From: Welwitschia mirabilis
Lineage: Eukaryota; Gnetophyta; Gnetopsida; Welwitschiales
Direction of reading: 5' to 3'
Length of the DNA: 55,972 nucleotides
NCBI GenBank assembly: GCA_051453625.1
Contig: JBOZIK010000001.1
Coordinates: 99,175,094-99,231,065 of the forward strand
A model generated the notes under the pieces. The model made no database searches, was not told where the DNA came from, and was given only the letters and a program-made list of their open reading frames with translations. How positions within the stretch are numbered: position 1 is the first letter of the stretch; each line of letters opens with the position of its first letter. Both the position numbers and the translations under genes were made by a program. Below, piece after piece: positions 1-12,261 of this stretch.

Positions 1-1080
1 ATTATAATCATTGCCTTATTAAATGGAATTTTTGTACATTAAGTCATGCATTTTCTACATCAAGTGATATTATGATTTCTTTTATGAGAGTCTATTAGGT
101 TAAAATATCAGATCGATAAGCTATCTTTTACATTATCTTATGTCCATTCTTCTTGTTTTCTTTTGTAGTTTGGTTAGTTATTTTAAAGTCACTACCTTAT
201 TTTCTTAGCATGTTTTTCTTATTCAAGTTTTCAATAAAAGATAATTTCTTAATTAGATAAGTGTTTTATTTAGATTTTTTGTGTTGTAAGAACTACTCAT
301 GTTTTTTTTGTGATGAAACATTTTTATTGTCCACTCTTTTTCTTTACTTGTCAGAATATTTCATCAATCTATATTTTTCAAATCTGACATTACTTAGCTT
401 AGTACTTCATTTAGAAAGTTATCCTCTTTTACCTGCCTTATCACTATTACTTACTTTCTTTGCTTTATTTTCCAATACAAGATGTATTACTTTTTCTTTC
501 ATATACATTATGCTTTACTTGTCATTTATCTATAAAATGTGTTTTAGGAGCCTATTTTATAACTTTCAGATTTAATTTGTGAAAAACAAATTGGCTTACA
601 ATTATGGTTTTTTCACCTGGTTTTTGTCAGAGACTAACAAAGGCTAAGTGGAAGGGCTATGTTGTGCTACTAATTTTTGGTTATTTGATGGGATTTTATG
701 GGTTTTTTTTTTAGGACTTTTATATGGTTTAGGTGCAATTCTGAGGATTTTGAAGATACAAGAGGGAATCTTGGAAATGTGCGATTCTTATTCAAATTTG
801 ATGTATTAAAAGCACTTTCTAATGCATAGATCTTTGGAGAAGGATTACTGATAAAAATGCTAGTTTTTCCTTAAGAAAATGGTTAAAGAAGACCATCATC
901 CCCTCTGTTATCCCCATGATAGGCAGGATGACGACTGTTGATGTGGACTACTGAGTCATCATTCTAAGCCATCTTTTATAATGAGTTATTGTCATTGTTT
1001 GGATGACACTAACATATAACCAACATGAACCTTGATCATTTCATTCATTTCTAAGTTATAATAAGCACATCTTTCCATAT
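1..1080. other. AT-rich unassigned sequence
   Basis: I see no gene here. A 104-codon open frame at 261-575 is rich in Leu, Phe and Ser, as expected from T-rich DNA, and matches no family I know. The right part may belong to the LTR of the copia remnant that follows, but I could not place its left end. Confidence 0.4.
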
Positions 1081-2207
1081 CTACTATTTTTCTTTTTCTT
1101 CTATAAGTTGTTATAAATAAACCCCTTTGACTTTTATTCTCATCTTTGTTGCATCAGAAATTCTTGTGATAGGAGATCGAAGGGTAGGAGATCCACCTTG
1201 AGCATTGCAAAAATATATGCACTTGGTGGAGGGCTGTGTATCCTCCATTAAGACCTGGTTATTTTATAACCAAGATGCTTGTTACTCTTTAATACCAAAG
1301 CCTTGTGTAGTTTTCATATTTACATGTTAGTTTCTTTGATGACCCTTATAGTCTATGTTGCCTTTGATCTGGTGATCATTTATTTGGTGATATAGATTAT
1401 CAAGGGCAGACTTTGTTAAGGATAAAAGCAAGTAGTGTTAGTTAGTTTTGCATTCATCTAGATTAGTTGCACTTTGCATTTGCATTACATTTCTTTATCT
1501 CCCTATATTATTATTTACTTTTGGTTTCTATTATTCTTTTATCAAGCAACTTAAGTCTCATCTCATAGACTTCAACATGAATATGACATTTCAGATCTAC
1601 TTCCACTCATACTAGTGTGATGTATTGTGTAAAATATCTATTTTGGCTGTAAATGACAGGATCTCTTTGAATGTAAAAACTTGTACAAATACACACTGCA
1701 ACAAAGAAGAACTCAAGCAACAATGCTAAATACATTTTTATAGTATTGTTTTTATTTTATTATAGTTTTTTATATGTTTTTGTTGGACTATCAAATTTGT
1801 TAAATCATTTATTTCCATTTTTGTTAATCTCTCTATGTAGGACCGCTTACTTGGGGATTTCAAAGTGTAAAGAAATCCTTATATGATTTTGCTTCTTGTT
1901 ATTAGTCAAGTAATTAAGAGCACTTTTGGACTTTGATTTTCTGTGGTTTCTAAGAGGAAAAGAGTGCTACCTTGTGATGAGTATATTAGTTAATTATAAG
2001 ACTAGTGGTGCTTGTAAACCACTATTTTATAGGTTAAAAATATTTATAAGTATAAAGGGAAGCTACCCTCTATTTGTGGATTTACTTAGACTTGAGAACT
2101 ATGTAAATTAGTAAGATTTTCTTTTGTGATTTTTGCTAGGAAATTAGTTAAATTTTATTTAGTAGAACTTATTCACACATTTCTTTGAGTTCATCAATGA
2201 TTCTTAA
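1081..2207 (+). repeat. Possible 5' LTR of the first copia remnant
   Basis: A TATA box (TATAAATA) lies at 1112-1119 after a T-rich stretch. Downstream, at 2209-2223, is a primer-binding-site-like motif followed at once by copia gag sequence. In an LTR retrotransposon the DNA between such a promoter and the primer-binding site is the R-U5 part of the 5' LTR. No second LTR copy and no left boundary were found, so this rests on position and the TATA box alone. Confidence 0.35.
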
Positions 2208-2208
2208 G

Positions 2209-2223
2209 TGGCATCAAAGTGAG
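2209..2223 (+). other. Primer-binding-site-like motif (initiator tRNA-Met type)
   Basis: The motif tggcatcaaagtgag resembles the plant consensus tggtatcagagc, which pairs with the 3' end of initiator tRNA-Met and primes minus-strand synthesis. It lies about 130 bases before the first gag-like codons, as expected for a copia element. It has several mismatches, in keeping with the decay of the rest of the element. Confidence 0.45.
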
Positions 2224-2339
2224 TACTCATAAGAAAGAATAACCTCCTTGAATGAACTATAGAAGGGATGTCATCTGTTACACCTTTTCTCTTTTATGGA
2301 TTAAAAGATGAATAGGTAGTTTTACTTATATTTTTTTAA

Positions 2340-3770
2340 GTTTTAAGTTTAGAAAAGCATTGAAAATAAATTTACAAAGCTGATGAAAACCTTCACAAAC
2401 ACTACAAGAAACACCCTCATATAAGTCAATCCTAGGAAGAAATGGGAAGACCAAGATAAGACAACTTTCATGTATGATTCAAAGGAAATGAATGCACTCA
2501 ATTTAGCTCTTATTATGGAAGATTTTAATAGGATAACTAGATGTAAAATTATGAAAGATATATAAGATTTACTAAAAGAAACATATGAAGAAACCTTAGT
2601 TCTCAAGTAATTAAGATTATTAATTTAGAAAAATTAGTTTGAGAACCTTAAAATAAATGATGGAGAGAGCATGCATAAATATGTTATAAGGGTTAAAAAC
2701 ATTGTAAATTTCATTTATAAAAGTGATGAATATATTTTAGAGGCTAAGGTGATTCAAACAATAATTAGATCCTTGACTTCAAAATATAAACCGAAGATAA
2801 AAGCAACAAAAGAATCAAGATATTTTAATACCATAAAGATTGAAGAATTACAAATTAGTTTGATAGCTTATGAAATAAACCTCATCTAAGAAGGTATCAT
2901 TTAAAAAACCATTGATCTTAAGGTAAGAGAAGGCTCAAGAAATTTTTTTAAAGAAAATATAAAAGAAGTTTCAAATGTATATGATTCAAAAGATGATGTA
3001 ATGAAGAACTTCCTCTAACCACAAGGCGTGTCAAGAGACTCGTCTCATAAAGAAATAAGAAAAAGGAGGAGTATAGAAAATCATAAATATTTCAAGCCAA
3101 AGTTAAGTCTAAAGGTAAGTCTTTTTCTAGTTCTAATTCTTATTTAAAGAATGATATTTTTGATTTAGAGTGTTGGGTTTGTGGAGGACAAGGACATTTA
3201 ATCTCAGAATGTCTTAGTTCTGATCATTTCTAAGAGAACAAAAAAAATAAAAATACCAAGGAAAAGGAATCCTTATTTACAAGTTAAGATAAAGATGAAG
3301 ATGCCATAGAAGTAGATACTTTAGATGAGGATAGAGATCACCTTTGTTATATAACCACCATTTGTATCTAAAGTAACAAGAAGAGGAAGAAAATAAATAA
3401 GAGTTAGAAAGTGAAAACAAAATAGGTATGATAATTTAATAAAGTATGATTTAATTTTCAAAGTATTTATTAATGTGCAAAAAGTATGTTTCCATATGAA
3501 TAAATTACATCACAATCATGAAGTACCTTATGAGCAAGAAAAGAATTCAGGTAATAGATTCAAAAATGAAAACATAATACTTAAGGTTAAGATTAGCAAA
3601 TTTACATATGAATTGAAGAATCTTAAACAAAAACTTATAGATGCAAAGAATATTAATGAAAAATTCACCTAAGGAAAGAATACATTAAAGGTCATGCTTA
3701 GATAATGCAGAAGTACTAACGAGAGTAGTGGCCTAGAATACAATGAATATTTCATAAGTACATCAGCCTC
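2340..3770 (+). pseudogene. Degenerate Ty1/copia gag (Sirevirus-like)
   Basis: This is a broken capsid (gag) gene. It starts with a UBN2-type gag region; its clearest open stretch is 2671-2889, ending in a section like the gag helix repeats (IEELQISLIAYEINLI). An intact CCHC zinc knuckle follows at 3171-3212 (CWVCGGQGHLISEC). Next comes a Lys/Glu-rich coiled coil at 3475-3672, then an FT-GK...L segment and SGLEYN typical of the C-terminal part of Sirevirus-like gag. In-frame stops and frame changes are frequent, so no full protein can be made. The order gag, knuckle, coiled coil, protease, integrase is that of a copia element. Confidence 0.75.
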
Positions 3771-4029
3771 ACTTTTAAATAGATGGAATTATAAGTCAAG
3801 GTATGAGCATATAACTTTCATAAATATCATTACTTATTATTACTATTACTAATACAATAGTTATAAATTAAATTATTCATACAAGTTTGATAAAAGATTC
3901 CATGGTAATAATGCAAAGAAACCAAAGGAAATGATACAACATTTTACATAGGAAAAAACAAAGAAGGTGTCGATTTCAAGATTAAAACCAGCTTTTTCTA
4001 GTACAAATTATCCTATGAATTATAAATGT

Positions 4030-4777
4030 ACATGATCGATATCTTAACAGTGAATAATCTAAACATATGATAGGTGATAAATTCAGTTTCACTTCCTTGC
4101 TTGAATAAGAAAAAGTTGTGGTCATCTTTAATGATAACACAAATTGAAAGCACTAATTAGAAGTATTTAAATCATTTATGGACATAATCTACTAAAGTAA
4201 AAGATGTATTTTATGTTAAAGGTTTGTAACATAATTTACTTAAAGTGAGTTGACTATATAATGAAAATTTTTCTATAACTTTTACCAAGAATTCATGTAT
4301 TATTGAGAAATGTAAGTCAAACAAGGTTCTTTTTGCTAGACTTTAGAAAATAAAATATTTATGTTACCATATTGTAAGATATTTTTGACAAAGTTACTAA
4401 GTGCTTGTTAAGCATTATAGGTGATGTAAATATGTAGCATAGGAAGCTTGTAAAAGTGAATAAGTATCTACTAAAGATTCTTTCTTTAAAGGACATGGTA
4501 AGAGGACTTCTCAAATTATAAAATTTTTATGATTAGATTTGTAAAGCTTATCAAAGGTGAAATCAAATAAGGGTAAGATTTGATTAAAAAATTTTCTGTC
4601 AATACTAAACATACTTTGACTCTTCTACATCTTGATATTATTAATCTGTCTCCTACTAAAAGTATTAATAAGAAGGACTATTACTTCACTATTATTGATG
4701 GTTATTCTTATTTTACATGGGTGGCTTTTCTTATATATAAAAATGAGTCCCTTGACATCTTTCTCCTTGACTATTAA
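4030..4777 (+). pseudogene. Degenerate copia protease and integrase start, truncated
   Basis: Around 4045-4140 one frame reads NSE-stop-SKHMIGDKFSF, the remains of the DSG.S.HMTGDK signature of copia aspartic protease; the catalytic Asp-Ser-Gly is now Asn-Ser-Glu. At 4203-4260 follows the HNLL segment of the gag-pre-integrase region. From 4580 to 4777 an open frame matches the start of the integrase core (LLHLDIINLSPTKS, then YSYFTWVAFL), including the first acidic residue of the DDE triad. Homology then stops near 4777; the rest of integrase, reverse transcriptase and RNase H are missing, so the element was truncated or broken by later insertion. Confidence 0.7.
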
Positions 4778-4789
4778 TAATCGTTGTTT

Positions 4790-4910
4790 TCTACTTAAAC
4801 CTATCTAAATGTCTTGTAAAACTATTCAAAATACCCCATCAAAAACGTACAATTTGGCATCACAATAATCATTCCACTAGGTCATTCACCCATAAATCAC
4901 TTATTAGACC
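4790..4910 (-). repeat. Possible antisense LTR fragment
   Basis: Read on the minus strand this contains tgtgatgccaaat followed about 20 bases later by tattttga, a pattern shared with the minus-strand LTR-like stretch at about 45600-45710. The similarity is partial (roughly two thirds by eye), so this may be an old fragment of the same family. Confidence 0.25.
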
Positions 4911-7020
4911 CACTTATTACTTAACTAGGTATTATATTCTATGGTGTGAAACTAAGGCAATTTTGCCTAAATAAATGTGTTATCCAAATTTTTTAACATT
5001 TTTAGCCATTTATTTATACTTGATTACTAGTGATGATTAGAAATGTAATTAAAGGTATGAGTAGTAATTAAGAGGGAAGCAAGGATTAGAGGGTGAGGAA
5101 GGGTTTTTAGTATTGACTGAGAACTTTAAATTTAGCTTATTCATTTCTACATCCACTTATTAATGACTATTAAAGATGACTTTAAAAGCAAAGTTCTTTT
5201 TTAGAGTACATCTTAGGAATTACTTTTTTATTATTTTCATTTGAAGTCATGATAATTACTCTTTTGCTTAATTCCTATGTCTTTGAAATCACATTTTACT
5301 AAGATTTGCATATATATGTTAAGTATTGTTCTTTTCAATAGTAAAGACATGGAACTAGAACATTTTCAACATGTTTGAATGCTTTAGTACTTATGAAGTA
5401 TTAGACTTTAACTCTAAAATTTTAAATTTTTTTAGATTTATATAAATAAAATTTAATCTACAGCCATCTTTGTTTTATACATTATTGGATGATTTAGTTT
5501 CATAATCTTAATTAAGTATTTTAAAATTTATCACATGAATCTCAATTTAAACATTTTTAAATCTAGATTTATGATTCAAAACTAACAAGGAATTTTCTTA
5601 AATGCAATTTCTTCTTACATGATAGAAGGTCTTCATTCTATTAGGATAATGGCTTATCTCCCAAGCAAATGTGGACCATTTAAAACAACATGAATTTTAT
5701 CCTTTAATTTATTGAATATAAATTTACATATCATATTAAAGAGGAATAACTTCATAAAGGTATTAAAGCTTTCAATCTTAGTTACATTAAATTCTTACTT
5801 TATCAATATAAAGTTGATTACTAGTAGATTAAACTTTACTGATGAGACTATTCTAATATTGAAATTAAACCCAACACTTGTATGACTTTGGAATACTGGA
5901 CATCAAAATATTACCATTATTCTACTTTAAAAAATAAAACTTTTAATGATCTGATTTTTCTATTATTATGATTTTATAATATGATTTAATATATAAAATG
6001 CTTAAATTTAATAAAAACTTGATCTAAAATCATAGTAATGCATTAATGCATTGACAACTTACTTGACTAGAGTTCTTTGTAGCTTAGAGATCCTAAATTA
6101 TAATTTTTTAAAAAATCTAAAATTATTCTATTTTAAATAATAAATTCAACTAAAAAAACTTACTTCGGATCATTAAAATTACTTGAACTTTATTTTAGTT
6201 TTAGGTATTAAATCCTTGTATTTATAAAAATAAAATCTATAACATTTAAACATAATATTAAGATCCTAGTGCTTAAAAGTTGGTTTCACCTATGTTTATA
6301 GGTTTTAAGCTTTAATGTTTTGCATTTGAATCCTTTAGTATCTAGGATGGCTTACGCTTTTTAATCTCTATATTCAAGGCACACCTTGAGTAGTCTATAA
6401 TATTCCAGGTATAAAATAAAATAAAAATAATAAAAAGAAAAAATATTATCTTGGGGGAATTAGACCTTAAATAATAATCTGATATTAACACTTCAAGACA
6501 TCCAAAATACAGTGAATATAATATTAAGAAGCTTGTAATAAAGCTAAAAAGATGGTTCACCTAATCAAATTTCCATGATAGAACAACATATTACCATAAT
6601 CAAACATAAACTTTTTGAACAAAATAGATTTGAGCATTCTTTTCTACATCATCCTTGAGTGGTGTCAAATCACTCTTATAGTTTTATTCTATTTACTAGT
6701 TATGCAGAGATTTAAAAAAAAAATGGAATTCTAATAGAATAACTACATTCTAACGAGGTACTAGTGAAATCTAATAAGAGATATCTAATAAATGATCTAA
6801 TAGCTTGAGGAGATAATTAACCTCTAACTAAAATTTTACCATGTGACTATAGATTTGAAAAGTAATACTTTAAAAAATAGTAACTTTATATTTCAAATTA
6901 AGAAAAGTATATTTATTGATTCTTTTAAAAATATAATTACATTGGTATTTTCAATTGCATAAAGGATGTAGGATTACAAAACTAGATTTTCTTGGTAAAG
7001 TAAGTAATTTTATGATGTTT
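4911..7020. other. AT-rich unassigned sequence
   Basis: Very AT-rich DNA with many stops in all frames. I see no domain, RNA gene or clear repeat boundary. The 72-codon minus-strand frame at 6342-6560 is hydrophobic and fits chance in T-rich DNA. Confidence 0.4.
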
Positions 7021-7027
7021 GGTGATC

Positions 7028-7650
7028 TTGATATATATCAACTCTCTAGGTATGAGGTATTTCATAATTTATCATAATAATTCCTTATGTATATGTCTTT
7101 CAAAAGCATAAACATAGATTTAGAGAGTTGATATATATCAACTCTACAAATCTAAAGAATGTCATAATTTATCATAATAATAACTTATTTATATGTAATT
7201 AAAAAGTACATGATAGGATTATTTACTNNNNNNNNNNNNNNNNNNNNNNNNNNNNNNNNNNNNNNNNNNNNNNNNNNNNNNNNNNNNNNNNNNNNNNNNN
7301 NNNNNNNNNNNNNNNNNNNNNNNNNNNNNNNNNNNNNNNNNNNNNNNNNNNNNNNNNNNNNNNNNNNNNNNNNNNNNNNNNNNNNNNNNNNNNNNNNNNN
7401 NNNNNNNNNNNNNNNNNNNNNNNNNNNNNNNNNNNNNNNNNNNNNNNNNNNNNNNNNNNNNNNNNNNNNNNNNNNNNNNNNNNNNNNNNNNNNNNNNNNN
7501 NNNNNNNNNNNNNNNNNNNNNNNNNNNNNNNNNNNNNNNNNNNNNNNNNNNNNNNNNNNNNNNNNNNNNNNNNNNNNNNNNNTCATAATTTATCATAATA
7601 ATTCCTTATGTATATGTAATTCAAAAGTACATGATAGGATTATTTACTTT
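7028..7650. repeat. Tandem repeat, 100-bp period, around an assembly gap
   Basis: The segment tcataatttatcataataa begins at 7062, again at 7162 (exactly 100 bases later), and again at 7583 just after the gap. The copies at 7162 and 7583 also share the following 45 or so bases, including gtacatgataggattattt. Between the first two copies lies a perfect 22-base palindrome (7124-7145) centred on a TATATA core, and a shorter version of it occurs near 7028-7041. The gap at 7228-7582 sits inside the array, as expected when repeats defeat assembly. Confidence 0.75.
7228..7582. other. Assembly gap (355 N)
   Basis: A run of unknown bases. Matching repeat units lie on both sides, so the missing sequence is probably more of the same array. 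Confidence 0.95.
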
Positions 7651-8039
7651 GTAAGAATTAAAAGAATCACAATCTTTCCACTATATGAAGTTTAGAGGTA
7701 AAACATAATTATCTCAAACATGCACTACATTGGAAATCTAAGAAATTAATTACAAATGAAAAAGGTTTTTTTTAATAATATTTGAATTTTCATAAAGTTG
7801 ATAAAAGATTTTGCATGAAGCCAACTAACTTTTTAGGTGAAGATATGAAAGAAAAACTACACCTTCTATTAAACCAATAAGATATGAATCAACTTGTTAA
7901 AAAAGCAATTAAAGTATCATTTAAGGGTAACCTTCATGCAATTACTTCTTACAACATAGAAGAAGAGATAGAAAAAATATTCCAAATTATCTTCTTATAA
8001 AGCATTTTTCATATAATTTAGAACTCTCTTCAAAATAAG
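7651..8039. other. AT-rich unassigned sequence
   Basis: No feature seen. It may hold the decayed 3' end of the minus-strand LINE that follows, but no poly-A tail or target-site duplication was found. Confidence 0.35.
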
Positions 8040-9640
8040 GTATCCTTGAATCTTGACATTCATTAGAGACATAAACTAGTTATTATGATGAATAATTTTC
8101 CAACTTGGTCCATTCCTTGATAATTATTGAAATCTATGTCATACCAACATCCTATGGAGTAAAACAATTAGCTAACCACTTGAGACAAAGGAAAATACCC
8201 TGCAAAAAGTAGTTAAAAAGACAAAAACTTTGTTTTCTTTAGTAAGAAACAAATCCTTCATAAAAATGTGTGAAATCCTTTTTTTATCATTATCACCTAA
8301 TTACACAAAATCATAAAGCAACTTTTCAATTTGCTTATATGTTAAAGGAACAGGAGCCTAACAAAAGGAATAATATATAGAAGTATTAGGTAATGTTTAT
8401 TTACATACTACTTATTTCTTAGTTATTTGAGCTCTTTAGCTTTTAATTTTTCTACTTTCAAAGCTAATTTTTTTAGAATAAAATTTCATGTCACTTTGAA
8501 GTTCCTTGAAAGAACATGAAATTCTATGAGTTTTAATCATTTCATTATCTTAAATAATTTATAAAGATTTAGAAACATGCCATTTATAATTTTTGGAAAG
8601 AATAACAAATAAAGACTATTTTCAATTTATCTTAAAACTAAATGTAAAACAATAAAGAACATTCTTATAAACTAGCTAATAAATTATAGCTTAAGAATTC
8701 TTAATAAAAAGGAGAAGTCATTTGCAAATTACATGTTAATAAGCTACTTTGATTTTTAGTAAAATAAATATCATGAAAATTATTTTCCTTCTTGTCCTCA
8801 CAAATAGTATGATTGAAAAAAATATGGAGCTAAAGGATATCCTTTCCTTATAAATATTTCAATAGAAAATGTGGAAGTAAAACCTCTTACAGTAGTAATA
8901 CAATCATTTGCATTCTTGAACAGATAAGTTATCCTATGAATTAAAATCTTTTAAAATTGTAGGTTTTTAATTCAAGCTAAGATAAATTTCTATTTAATTT
9001 TATTGTTAGCTTTTATTTAATCAAGTTTAAGGAAGGAAATATCTTGTTTAGTATCTTTTATCCATGGTAAACCTTCCCCAGTAGATATAACATTATTAAG
9101 AACATATTTAGCTTTAATAAAATCACTTTGTTTAGTATAAATAATATCAATTAGAACAACATTTAATTTTTAAGTTGAACATTTAGCTAAAATATTTAAA
9201 AAATACATTAAGTAAAGTAATTGATCTATAATTGGAAATGGAATGCAACTCACCTAATTTTGGTAAAAGATCAATGACACCTTGATTTATCTTTACACCT
9301 AAGCTACCTCCATGTAATGATTTCTAAACTATCTTAATGTGGTTTTTTCCACTAACATCCCAATTTCTTTTATAAGATTCTATGAAAAAAACATCCTTTC
9401 CTATATCCTTATAATTAGCGATGTAAAAGTGAGCTTCTTTTAACTCATACTTTATAATATATTTCTTTAAAATTTGATGATGGACATCTAAAATGTTCTA
9501 GAAAATGAGTTAGCATTTTGGTCAAAGAAATGTTGATGAAAACTATCTAATTTGAAGACATTAGTAAAATTCTTAGCTAAACAACTAAGAATGAATTAAG
9601 AATCAGAGTTTAGATTGCCATCAAATTCAAATTCATCTAA
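8040..9640 (-). pseudogene. LINE reverse transcriptase remnant (minus strand)
   Basis: Read on the minus strand, this has the order of motifs of an L1-type reverse transcriptase. GVIDLLPKLGEL followed by YRSITLLNV (about 9300-9215) corresponds to the fingers region. Next is a Q-DFIKAKYVLNNVIS segment (about 9130-9080), then FSIEIFIRKGYPLAPYFF (about 8870-8815), matching the RQGCPLAP motif. FAND at 8717-8728 stands where the catalytic FADD is expected; one catalytic Asp is now Asn. A weaker LSxxxxxxLxxxVLxxxWY-like stretch lies near 8190-8110. Stops and frame changes are common, so it is dead. It continues the endonuclease at 10180-10640 in the expected order. Confidence 0.72.
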
Positions 9641-9651
9641 NNNNNNNNNNN
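9641..9651. other. Short assembly gap (11 N)
   Basis: Unknown bases inside the minus-strand LINE. Confidence 0.95.
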
Positions 9652-10179
9652 AAGAAATTCTTTATAATTGATATCTCGATTGTTAAGCTAAAAAAATTTG
9701 CCTTCAATAGTAAAGCAAAATAGATCTAAATAATCCTAATTTATGCAAAATACTTATATAAATGATAATTAAAGGATAATGTTCTATAGTAATCAAAATC
9801 AATGGCTTACATTGTTGAATGTTTAAATACACTTCTCTTACTTTAGCAGCCATCTATTTACTAACATGTCAAAAAATGGTTCTAGATATGATACAATGCA
9901 TAGGTCCACCATGCAATCTATCTAATATTTCTAATTGGATGAGGCTTCGCATTCCATAAAATATGCAAAAGAGATCTATCTCATGCATAATTATATGGAT
10001 TTTTGTGCAATATAAAAAAAGGAGAATAATTTTTATTTGGCCAAATGCTCAAAGTCAATTTGGAAATATATAGCATAATCATATGACAATAAGTAATTAT
10101 TATAAAAGCTAGTAGAGGAATCCTAATTTCGAATTTAATAGAAGCATTTTGATTTCAAAAAGAGACTTGAGAAAAATAA

Positions 10180-10700
10180 AATCTACCAAGTCATCAAAGA
10201 ATTTGATTATATCCTTATAAAAAATTTGACCAAGTATAAAAAACTTTTGAAGGAGATGTTAGAATGCTCTCTAAGAGAAGATCAAAAACGTTTTCCAAGG
10301 AATCCCTATGAAAAGAGAAGCCTCTAATCTTATCAAATAGATTCTTTATGATATTAAAATCTCTAATAAGAAACTAAGGAACATTTGAAATAGAACACAT
10401 TATCTCTAACCATAAGGCGACTCTTTGATAAGTTTCATTAGGAGAATAAATGGAGTAGATTTCCGAAAAGACTCCATAAGGAAAAGAAAGAAGTACCTAA
10501 TTCAATTGCTCTAAGAATCATGAACATTTTAAACAACTTGACATGGATAACACAGGGGGCGAATGATAAAAGAACCACCTTTTCCACTATAATATTTTGT
10601 GGTAAATATAACACTATTTTTAATGAATAACTTTCCAACTAAAGTCATTTCCTCCTTAAAATATTTTTAACTTTTTTTAATAATATAAAAATCAAAAAAT
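10180..10700 (-). pseudogene. LINE endonuclease remnant (minus strand)
   Basis: Minus-strand translation gives SEIYSIYSPNETYQRVALW (10468-10412), the usual (V/I)YSPN...R..LW segment of the apurinic-type endonuclease of L1-like LINEs. Next is FLIRDFN, with RDFN at 10353-10364 in place of the catalytic GDFN. At 10224-10235 comes TWSN, the conserved part near the end of the domain. Spacing between these blocks is normal for the family. There are in-frame stops (for example just before FLIRDFN), so it is a pseudogene. The domain would nick target DNA to start target-primed reverse transcription. Confidence 0.8.
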
Positions 10701-11228
10701 AGGGGACATTCCTAAATGATATCCCTAGCTCTCCTTCCTTAAGGACTATTTATAAGCCCTTGGACATTCTAAGAATATATGATCATGGACGCATGGAAGA
10801 TAAGGACCTCAACCTATCAAATAAATCAGCCATTGTATTATAGTCGAGGTCCATATGATTTTTATAGTTGTCTTTTAAAACCTGAAATTCATGAGTGACT
10901 TAGATGCTATCCTTTAAGGAAAGATAGGTGCTTCTAATGAAAAACTAAGTTTTCAATGTCCATGAGCACTAGGCGACTTACATGGTTCCATCCTTTTGAA
11001 GTCTTCGACACTCGATTAATTCTTATTTTATTTGTAAATCTAACCACTTTTAGTTCTCATTCCATTCATAGTGAATACGCCAAACATCTTTAGACATATA
11101 AATTATTTAACTAATACGTAATAGGAAATCATCCTCTATTAAATTATTATCTCACAATTATCTTCCTTGACATGGATATCAATCTTTCTGAGATCAAAAT
11201 ATTCCTATGGGAACTTTAATTCCCTCTT
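10701..11228. other. Unassigned sequence between the LINE and the gene island
   Basis: The part up to about 10800 may be the decayed start of the minus-strand endonuclease. The remainder shows no domain. Base composition rises toward the HD-Zip island after about 11229. Confidence 0.35.
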
Positions 11229-11790
11229 ATGATCTTTAATTGCCAAGCAAGGAAAGTTATCTCAGATGATAGAACACCCAATGATAAGAGGAGTTTGTGC
11301 AACACACCTTTGTTTTCTATATTAAAAAAAGGAAAAAAAAGGGGGAATTGCAGATTCTTGGGAAGCATTGAATGTGTGGATGTCTACGTCCGCTACCACA
11401 ATCAATCGGATAAGAGCGAAGACGAAAGAGGGAGGGCCGTCTTTTCAGAAAATGTGATACTGCCCAAACCCTCATTCGATTCTACCTCCCAGAGGGTAAG
11501 TCGGACAAAATAGCAGCCGAATTTTCGAACAGTTCACGTCTTTTCTAAATCAAGACAGCTATTCGAGGAATAGCAGGAATAGCAGACTGCTGCACAAATT
11601 AATAAATAAACAAAGAGGGACGAATGCATGGGCCACAGGCCGGAAATGGATGTCTGGAAACAGCTTTCCATTCACTGTTGAACAACTTCATCAACATGCT
11701 ACAGTCAGCCCAGTCACTTCTGTTTTTCAGCAAACGACGCTTTTGCTGACGCTGTAACTCGTTGCCTTTCTGGTATTCTCACTCCTCATT

Positions 11791-11922
11791 ATGTTGTTTC
11801 TTTCGCTAGGGTTTATCTCATTTATTGTTTATCCATCGAGTCCCCGCGCAAAATCTGCGGGAATTCTGGACTATGCATCGTTGATGCGCTCTGGTTTCGG
11901 AATTTCGACGACTGGTGAGTGA
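11791..11922 (+). CDS. Upstream ORF 1 in HD-Zip leader (43 codons)
   Basis: An ATG-to-TGA frame of 43 codons in the leader, hydrophobic at its N-terminal half (MLFLSLGFISFIVYP), not in frame with the main start. Its last codons overlap the donor-like gtgagt, so splicing of a leader intron would remove its natural stop. If present in the mature mRNA it would be expected to lower translation of the HD-Zip protein. A conserved-peptide uORF is known for the Arabidopsis HD-Zip I gene ATHB1; I cannot say whether this one is related. Confidence 0.35.
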   Translation: MLFLSLGFISFIVYPSSPRAKSAGILDYASLMRSGFGISTTGE

Positions 11923-11991
11923 TTGGGAAATGGGAGCCAGCCAGAGTTCTTGCAATGAGTAGCTAGGGTTTCAGTGTTCCATCACTGTTTG

Positions 11992-12090
11992 ATGTTGGAT
12001 TATCTGGGTTTTGTTTCCTCCGAGCTTGTTAAGAATCAGAGTTGTTGCAAGACTGTGCATTCTGAAAGATTCGAGGTCTTTTCGCTGTAA
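11992..12090 (+). CDS. Upstream ORF 2 in HD-Zip leader (32 codons)
   Basis: A second ATG-to-TAA frame of 32 codons, beginning MLDYLGFVSSELVK. It may lie inside a leader intron. Its function, if any, would be translational control of the downstream protein. No family match. Confidence 0.3.
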   Translation: MLDYLGFVSSELVKNQSCCKTVHSERFEVFSL

Positions 12091-12261
12091 TTTTAACTAC
12101 TCCGCAGTTCATTTCCTGTGAACGGAGTCATTAAAAGAATCCTAAGATCAAGCAACAGGGAATGTCAGTACTGCAGAACTCTTAAATAGACTCGCACAAC
12201 GCTGGATTCCTTAGTTTTCAGCCTTTGTTCTCTTTAGCGGAGCTTAGATTCAAGCGACTTG

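Noticed and set aside
261-575. 104-codon Leu/Phe/Ser-rich frame
   Set aside because: Composition follows T-rich DNA; no family match or codon signal.
7185-7695. Long open frames on both strands through the gap at 7228-7582
   Set aside because: They consist almost wholly of unknown residues from N; no coding evidence.
11229-11513. 94-codon frame upstream of the HD-Zip gene
   Set aside because: No recognisable domain, and it lies in the presumed promoter; probably chance in less AT-rich DNA.
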